Below, piece after piece: positions 8,467-13,543 of a stretch of DNA of 13,543 nucleotides. The translations under genes and the position numbers were made by a program. This DNA comes from UBA9642 sp964545585 (GTDB taxonomy: Archaea; Nanobdellota; Nanobdellia; Woesearchaeales; UBA9642). The notes below the pieces were generated by a model. The model was not told where the DNA came from. It searched no databases and saw only the letters and a list, made by a program, of their open reading frames with translations. The DNA lies in assembly GCA_964545585.1 (NCBI GenBank), contig CAZJFT010000025.1, positions 1 to 13,543 on the forward strand, read 5' to 3'. The first letter of the stretch is position 1. Each line of letters begins with the position of its first letter.

Positions 8467-8513
8467 TAATGCATTCGGATAATCAGACAGCAGAATAATG
8501 AGATATTGATATC

Positions 8514-11500
8514 ATGTTAAGGGTCAAAGATTATACTAAGCACTTCGCATTGTTTGCGATATACCTAATCATATCGTTGACGTTCTTCTCAGCACAAGCA
8601 TTGGCAGCGATAAATTATCGCGTGTCAGGTGAAGCTTTAGTTAATAAGTGGAGAAAGGCAGATGATGTAACAATATTCTATGTAAATGCATCAGCGAATG
8701 TAAGTGTAGAGACGAGCCCTAACCAATGGAAGCAGATGATATGCACGCAGCAGGGGAACAATTCTGTCTCATGCGAGTATTTCCTTGATAGGAACACAGT
8801 AGGTCCTACAGTTAGTAATGTCACATGGAAGCTAAGGCAGGAATCAGAACCGGCACAGTATGCTAATGCGACAATAAAAGTCGATAGGATGCCTCCGAAG
8901 ATAGAAAGCCTAAACATCACGAAGATTGGCACTGCATTGAAAGTCAGCTATTCAGTGAAGGATTATTCACATCAGAACAGGCCTGACTGCTCAGGACTAG
9001 ACTATATATCGTATGTAGTAGGAACAGAAGCAGATACGATAGACTTCAACACTACCACTTGTGTATATAATGGAACTGTGATATTCAACGAGTCAGGATT
9101 CTACCAGGAAGACTTCGTCATAAAGATCATTGCAAAAGACAGGCTTAACGACCCTATCGAGAACACGACAATAATCACTCTCGACCTTTCAGGCCCGGAT
9201 ATACAGGAAGAATGGCAGATAATGCGTGGAGGACAGCCTATAGAGATATTCTCTAATGACCCTAATGGTCCGACAATAAAATATGATGTAGTGATATTCA
9301 TTGATGATCCTAAACTCGACATAAATAAGGTGCGCGGAGACTTGTCTGGCTTACACATAAATCCTGTAATCAAGAACAGCCTTAAGAATAAGCAGGCGAC
9401 ATGCACCAAAGAGACTGAGAATACATATAAGTGCATATTCTCAGAGATTCCAATAAAGCCTGCAACTGCAGATTTAAAGATATCAGTGAATGCATACGAC
9501 AAGAGCAATAATTTCGCAAATGAGACACTGCAGAAGACAGTCACATTATTGAATGATGCGGGGCAGGTCAAATATGTCGGGCCATTGAAAGAGCATTGCA
9601 CGACAAGCCTATCAAAATGTTATACTGCTCCCGGACCACAGAAATTTGTCGGAGAGATAAGCCTAGGCTCCAACTTCAGTTTCTTATTGTTCGGATTCAG
9701 CACAGAAACAACGCCAAAAGTCGGACCATGCTTCCTTAAAGAAGATAAGTGGGAATGCGTATATAACTATAATGTCCCTAATGTTTCACAATTGAAAGTG
9801 TTCATCCCAGAATCATCAACAGACATATATGGCAACAAATTGACATATACAGAAAGGAATGTACTTGTTGATTCTATCCCTCCAGTGATAATAGGGAATA
9901 TAACATCAAGCCTCCCAAGCTGTGCAGTCGCATCTGATACTCTAGAATTGACATTGATCGCTAAAGAATCAACATCTGACGTGTTGAAGGTACATGTAGA
10001 CACCACAGGATTGACAGGCCAAGAGCAGACAAATGGGACGTGCGAGAAGGCAGTGAATGATGAATGGTCATGCATTCTTCCAATAACAGGATTCGTGACA
10101 GAACATCCCCCAGAAGTACGTAAAGTGATTGTTGAGGATCTTGCAGGGAACAAGGCAGAGAAGGATTTCACATTCGAAGTATGTTCAGAAGAATCAAATG
10201 CAGTCCCTGACTATATAAAGAAGATAACTCCTGATGAGGACATAACAGTCGATAGGAGGACAGCAAGTCTATTGCCAATAAAGACATACATCCCATTGAC
10301 CATAACCAAGAGTCCTGCAGGTAAGATAATAGAGATGACAGTGGATAACTGCTTCGCGATAGACCCAGAAGACGATGAAAACGAAATATCTGTTCTTGAT
10401 TCAGGACATTACTTCATAGACGACACATTAGTGCTGTATGTAGGATTCGATGGAGCGATACTCCCTGATTCCGAATTCGAAATAAACTGCACAGTCAATT
10501 CAAGGATGAGAACAGGAAACAAAGTATTCCTGCAACCAGAGCAAGACTCATTCATAATCACAGCCAAACCATACAACAACCCATTAGGGATAATGGATTC
10601 AGCAGTAGAACAGAAGATATCCGACCAGAAAGCGGCAATAAGAGAATTGCAGGGAGAGATAGATACTAGGAAGACGATAAATGGATTCGTGATGACTCTA
10701 TGTACTATTGCACAGATATTCGTCAAGATAAACAGGTTATTGCAATTATTGAAATCAGCATTATACGTGATTTGTTTAGGCCTTGAATTCTTTGGAATAG
10801 GAGATAAAATATGGCAAGCTGTAGGCAGTGTATTGAATGAGATTGACAGGAACATACAACGACATTTATGGCCAACGAATCTCCTATCTGCAAATTGGTA
10901 CGCTCATGCGATAAAGGCGACATGCTTATTATATACTTGCAGACATTATAGTGTTGACGGATTGATAGAGATAGGATTCACTGCATCAACAATAATCGGC
11001 GCGATAGGGTTCGTGCAAGAAGAGAACAGACTGACAGCAAAGATAGGCGAAGGAACACTAAGCGATGACGGAAAGACATTCACAACAAAAGATGGAAAGA
11101 CATCATACACGAAAACGACAAATTCAGAAGGAAATGAAGTATGGACTAATACTAAAGATCCATACGATGTAAAAATATTTAATCCTAACACTGGGCAATG
11201 GGCACTATACCCTAGAGTAACTAAGGATGGAGTCGAGTATGATATTATAACATTGATTAATGGGGAGGTCGTGTGGCAAGATGGTGATGGTAATAGGTAT
11301 AAGATGGTTGATGATAAACTTCAACCTATAGATTCTTCTTTAACTTCTGGAAGTGGAGGTACTTCAATACCTGGCGCTTCTACTAAAATCACTAAAGATG
11401 GAAAAGAGTATTACCCATTCCCTTCAACACAAGGAGAGATATTATATCGTGATGCAGAGGGTAATATGTATAAACTGGTTGATGGGAATCTTGAATTGAT

Positions 11501-12830
11501 AGCTATGCCTCTTGGCGGTTTCGGTAACAATCCTCCAAGTAATCCTGAACCTGTAAAGAAAAAGATTGGAGAGGTTGAATATACTGTCACCAAAGATAAG
11601 AATGGAAATGAGATTCTTATAGCACCAGACGGTACTAAAGGAACTTTGGATGCTAATAATAAATTTGTTCCATCACCCATAACTCTTCCTAAAACAGTCC
11701 CTTCCTCAGATGGAAAATCTGAACTCACTTATGATGCGAAACAAAAGTTGTATATTAGTTCTGATGGTACTCAGGCTAAGGATCCTGTCACAAATAAGTA
11801 TATGACAAAAGATCCTTCGACTGGAAAATGGGTTCCTTTAACATCTGCTCCTTCAACTAGAACAACAGACGTAAATGCACTGAAACCTAAATTAATGCAT
11901 ACTGATCCAAATAATCCACAGTCATACTACATACAGTATGATGGACTGAATTTTAAGTATTTAGATGATAAGTATACGTGGCTTGATAAAATAACTCAAA
12001 ATGATTATTCGCAAGTCTGGGTTAATGAGAAATCAGGAAGAGCCTTAATGTATGATCCTGTTAAAAACACTGTAAGGGGATTAACGCCTAGAGAGAAACA
12101 AATATTAAAGAATGATTATGGAATAACTATACGTGCAATTTATGATGTTAATAAGGCTTTGCTTACTGGCAATGTCATCTCTGGCATAACTGGTTATGCG
12201 CCTACTGAGAGTGGATTCGAGGGCGGTTTAGGAATGGATGATGTAGAGTATGGGAATCAGCAGTATGCTCAGAGGAATACTGAGTTCTATACTGCTTTAG
12301 AGGCTGAGAATTGGATTGTCAACCCGTATAGGAGCACTCATTGGGATGGATTATGTTTCCCTGCTGTTTTGTATAATCTGCAGAAGGAGCAACAGATAAG
12401 GTGTAAGTATGTCTCTTGCATGGAGACACAATTGGCTGCTGGAATGCCAAGCTATGTATGTGATAGGGAGTTCGGGATGGAAGCATGCTTATACTTGGAT
12501 AGTGCACAATGGCACGTGACTGGAGGAGGATTCTGGGATAATTTTGGTGCAGGATTGTTGAAGAGTGGTCTTGCTGCATTGGTTGGGATGGCTCCTTATG
12601 CAGCATATTCTGCTTTGTGCAGTTCATATCTGGATGATAGTGGTAGTCCGACAAATATAATTAAAGGTGCTGGAGAAATGGCATGCGGTCTTAGTGGTAC
12701 ATTATTGCAGATGAATGAGATTGTTGCGATATTCACTGCAGATTATTGGGAGAACTTTTTCGGGAATGGATTGCCTAAGGATCCTGCAGAGATACAGGAT
12801 TATTGCCAGGGGATTGATCTGAATGAATAA
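8514..12830 (+). CDS. Gene C: giant secreted Ig-like, cysteine-rich surface protein (1438 aa), paralogue of gene A
   Basis: Function unknown. The only reasonable start is ATG 8514, because an in-frame TGA lies at 8499-8501. It abuts the 12-base palindrome GATATTGATATC (8502-8513), and no strong ribosome-binding site is seen. A Sec signal peptide ends near QALA31. Ig-like modules run to about residue 557, with boundaries VDRMPP (P127), DLSGPD (near 228), LLNDAG (near 350) and VDSIPP (P456). A beta-rich section continues to about 690. A hydrophobic helical section follows (about 725-770, with C730 and C754), then C804-x4-C809. Residues about 820-1270 are an insertion with tandem beta repeats, including three units at an exact 57-residue pitch. 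The cysteine module comes next (C1281, C1297, C1302, C1316, C1325, then C1369 and C1391), and finally TADYW (1408-1412) and C1431. Order, boundaries and cysteine spacing match gene A, but the C-terminal beta domain of A is absent and appears instead as gene D. Probably a cell-surface or secreted stalk protein. Confidence 0.9.
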   Translation: MLRVKDYTKHFALFAIYLIISLTFFSAQALAAINYRVSGEALVNKWRKADDVTIFYVNASANVSVETSPNQWKQMICTQQGNNSVSCEYFLDRNTVGPTVSNVTWKLRQESEPAQYANATIKVDRMPPKIESLNITKIGTALKVSYSVKDYSHQNRPDCSGLDYISYVVGTEADTIDFNTTTCVYNGTVIFNESGFYQEDFVIKIIAKDRLNDPIENTTIITLDLSGPDIQEEWQIMRGGQPIEIFSNDPNGPTIKYDVVIFIDDPKLDINKVRGDLSGLHINPVIKNSLKNKQATCTKETENTYKCIFSEIPIKPATADLKISVNAYDKSNNFANETLQKTVTLLNDAGQVKYVGPLKEHCTTSLSKCYTAPGPQKFVGEISLGSNFSFLLFGFSTETTPKVGPCFLKEDKWECVYNYNVPNVSQLKVFIPESSTDIYGNKLTYTERNVLVDSIPPVIIGNITSSLPSCAVASDTLELTLIAKESTSDVLKVHVDTTGLTGQEQTNGTCEKAVNDEWSCILPITGFVTEHPPEVRKVIVEDLAGNKAEKDFTFEVCSEESNAVPDYIKKITPDEDITVDRRTASLLPIKTYIPLTITKSPAGKIIEMTVDNCFAIDPEDDENEISVLDSGHYFIDDTLVLYVGFDGAILPDSEFEINCTVNSRMRTGNKVFLQPEQDSFIITAKPYNNPLGIMDSAVEQKISDQKAAIRELQGEIDTRKTINGFVMTLCTIAQIFVKINRLLQLLKSALYVICLGLEFFGIGDKIWQAVGSVLNEIDRNIQRHLWPTNLLSANWYAHAIKATCLLYTCRHYSVDGLIEIGFTASTIIGAIGFVQEENRLTAKIGEGTLSDDGKTFTTKDGKTSYTKTTNSEGNEVWTNTKDPYDVKIFNPNTGQWALYPRVTKDGVEYDIITLINGEVVWQDGDGNRYKMVDDKLQPIDSSLTSGSGGTSIPGASTKITKDGKEYYPFPSTQGEILYRDAEGNMYKLVDGNLELIAMPLGGFGNNPPSNPEPVKKKIGEVEYTVTKDKNGNEILIAPDGTKGTLDANNKFVPSPITLPKTVPSSDGKSELTYDAKQKLYISSDGTQAKDPVTNKYMTKDPSTGKWVPLTSAPSTRTTDVNALKPKLMHTDPNNPQSYYIQYDGLNFKYLDDKYTWLDKITQNDYSQVWVNEKSGRALMYDPVKNTVRGLTPREKQILKNDYGITIRAIYDVNKALLTGNVISGITGYAPTESGFEGGLGMDDVEYGNQQYAQRNTEFYTALEAENWIVNPYRSTHWDGLCFPAVLYNLQKEQQIRCKYVSCMETQLAAGMPSYVCDREFGMEACLYLDSAQWHVTGGGFWDNFGAGLLKSGLAALVGMAPYAAYSALCSSYLDDSGSPTNIIKGAGEMACGLSGTLLQMNEIVAIFTADYWENFFGNGLPKDPAEIQDYCQGIDLNE
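11220..11732 (+). repeat. Tandem 57-residue beta repeats in gene C
   Basis: Three consecutive units align at an exact 57-residue pitch on the tyrosines Y909, Y966 and Y1023: TKDGVEYD, TKDGKEYY and KIGEVEYT. In the first two, each unit continues with a second beta segment (WQDGDGNRYKMVDDKLQPID and YRDAEGNMYKLVDGNLELIA) and a Gly/Pro/Ser-rich linker. The similarity also shows in the DNA, for example GGTTGATG in both. Weaker related segments lie before (about 10,060 bases from gene A's start codon, near 11060-11200) and after (Y1073, about 50 residues on, and near 11900-12060). They look like beta-hairpin extension modules; I cannot assign a named repeat family. Confidence 0.7.
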
Positions 12831-13407
12831 ATCATTATTAATTATCGGATTGATACTTTTCATCCCTTTCGTATTAGCAGATGATGCGCCTTATGGTGAT
12901 CATGTATGGACTGCACACAACATATTGCGTCCTATGTGGAATAATGTCATAGGATTATGGGGTGAGTCTGTAGATGAAGATGTGAGCGTTGGAATGTTCG
13001 GTTATACACTTAAAGGTTGGGAGCTTAATGTGTGCTCACAGCATGTCACAGGTGATGTTTCATACAAGCCTCCTACAGGTTTTTCAGGGGCAAGCACTGA
13101 CTTGAGCAAGATATATGATGATGTGGCAACAATCGAGGCATATAAGTATAATTATTCAAGTAATGAGACATTGATAGAAGTATATTGGTATGTACAGCCA
13201 AAGACTGCTGATATAAAGTATAATGTTTACCTGTTGAAAGGTTCGCAGAAGATGTATATTGATAAGAACATGGATTCGGATGTTGTTCAGGGAGATACGG
13301 GATTTGCAGCAGATTATTTCAATTCAGACTATTCATATGCAGTGATGGAATACAATACCGGCCAGGAGATAATACGGACAGCCATAATTGATAAGACTAA
13401 AGATTGA
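12823..13407 (+). CDS. Gene D: small secreted protein related to the C-terminal domain of gene A
   Basis: A 194-residue protein with a clear signal peptide (MNKSLLIIGLILFIPFVLA, cut before DDAPYG). The start ATG overlaps the last codons and stop of gene C by 8 bp (ATGAATAA), and AGGGG at 12808-12812 can serve as ribosome-binding site. Translation is therefore probably coupled to gene C. The mature protein is aromatic-rich and beta-like, with one cysteine (ELNVCSQH). The block starting YSSNETLIEV (Y111) aligns without gaps to YGNNTQLYTV (Y1407) in gene A over 27 residues, sharing Y, N, L, V, P, D, V and L at the same positions. Later both have a Y-rich strand followed by TG and an acidic/basic end. 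D thus looks like the stand-alone version of A's last domain, supplied in trans to C. No enzymatic motif is seen; function unknown. Confidence 0.85.
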   Translation: MNKSLLIIGLILFIPFVLADDAPYGDHVWTAHNILRPMWNNVIGLWGESVDEDVSVGMFGYTLKGWELNVCSQHVTGDVSYKPPTGFSGASTDLSKIYDDVATIEAYKYNYSSNETLIEVYWYVQPKTADIKYNVYLLKGSQKMYIDKNMDSDVVQGDTGFAADYFNSDYSYAVMEYNTGQEIIRTAIIDKTKD

Positions 13408-13414
13408 GGGTGTT

Positions 13415-13490
13415 ATGTTGAAAAAGAATTTTTGGAAAGCGTACGGATTGACTTTGCTTCAGATATTGTTAGTACTAATTATATCGTTCC
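13415..13490 (+). CDS. Gene E: N-terminus of a further exported protein, cut by contig end
   Basis: ATG 13415 follows GAGGGTG (13406-13412) and lies seven bases after the gene D stop. The 25 genuine codons read MLKKNFWKAYG followed by the hydrophobic run LTLLQILLVLIISF, which is a signal peptide or membrane anchor. The frame then enters adapter sequence, giving the artefactual peptide QIGRASCRERV and a false TAG at 13523-13525. The rest of the gene is unknown. Spacing and export signal make it the likely fifth member of the operon. Confidence 0.6.
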
Positions 13491-13543
13491 AGATCGGAAG
13501 AGCGTCGTGTAGGGAAAGAGTGTAGATATCGGTGGTCGCCGTA
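13491..13543. other. Illumina adapter sequence at contig end (artefact)
   Basis: The last 53 bases start AGATCGGAAGAGCGTCGTGT and continue as the reverse complement of the Illumina TruSeq universal adapter, with one mismatch (A instead of C at 13528). This is not genomic DNA and should be trimmed. It creates the false end of gene E. Confidence 0.97.

Noticed and set aside
9101..9601. 166-codon open frame on the minus strand
   Set aside because: It lies wholly inside gene C, and its open frame follows from gene C's codon pattern. It has no ribosome-binding site or recognisable protein features. The other antisense frames (for example 10409-10855 and 11411-11728) are rejected for the same reason.
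11220..11732. CRISPR or mobile-element repeat
   Set aside because: The repeats are protein-level units within one open reading frame, with a pitch of 171 bases and no conserved short repeat with unique spacers. No transposase or terminal inverted repeats are present anywhere in the window.
11220..11732. RHS/YD-repeat toxin identity for the gene C repeats
   Set aside because: The Y/D/G-rich character is superficially similar, but the RHS core motifs, the autoproteolytic site and a C-terminal toxin domain are not seen, and the gene continues into the scaffold shared with gene A.
13491..13525. C-terminal end of gene E up to the TAG at 13523
   Set aside because: The sequence is Illumina adapter, so the peptide and stop are artefacts.

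Overview
The window looks like an assembled contig from a DPANN-type archaeon, probably near the Woesearchaeota/Pacearchaeota. Three things support this. There is an archaeal promoter (TTTATAAA box plus a purine-rich BRE). Start sites carry archaeal ribosome-binding sites of the GGTGA/GAGGGTG type. The secreted gene at 6142-8466 has a class III (pilin/archaellin-like) N-terminus and an ectodomain of a kind I associate with these lineages. The placement is inferred from gene content, not from a marker tree. Two assembly artefacts are present: a 10-N scaffold gap at 3490-3499, and about 53 bases of Illumina adapter at the right end (13491-13543).

Layout, all on the + strand. The 3' part of a methionyl-tRNA synthetase gene (2-1450) includes the KMSKS loop and a fused C-terminal tRNA-binding OB domain. 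A 98-bp intergenic region follows, with a TATA box, a 15-bp perfect palindrome just downstream of it, and a ribosome-binding site. A compact run of genes for exported proteins follows: gene A (1549-6114, 1521 aa), gene B (6142-8466, 774 aa), gene C (8514-12830, 1438 aa), gene D (12823-13407, 194 aa) and the first 25 codons of gene E (13415-13490), cut by the contig end. Gaps are 27, 47, -8 and 7 bp, so A-E look like one operon driven from the promoter at about 1490-1504.

The main observation is that A and C are diverged full-length tandem paralogues. Each has a Sec signal peptide, about five Ig-like modules, a further beta-rich section, a hydrophobic helical section, a C-x4-C pair, a module with exact spacing C-x15-C-x4-C-x13-C-x8-C, and a TA(D/E)YW...DPxxI...C tail. 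Each carries a large insertion at a different point. C has about 420 extra residues, including 57-residue tandem beta repeats, between the C-x4-C pair and the Cys module. A has about 335 extra residues, two charged helical arms around a beta-rich tip, between the Cys module and the TAEYW tail. The last domain of A has a recognisable counterpart in the separate protein D, which overlaps the end of C by 8 bp, so C+D together equal A.

B sits between the paralogues and is anchored by a class III-like N-terminus. The simplest reading is a multi-subunit, disulfide-rich cell-surface apparatus with two long Ig stalks, a membrane-anchored partner and small secreted accessories. A role in adhesion or host contact would suit a DPANN symbiont but is inference. 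I do not recognise it as a named system.
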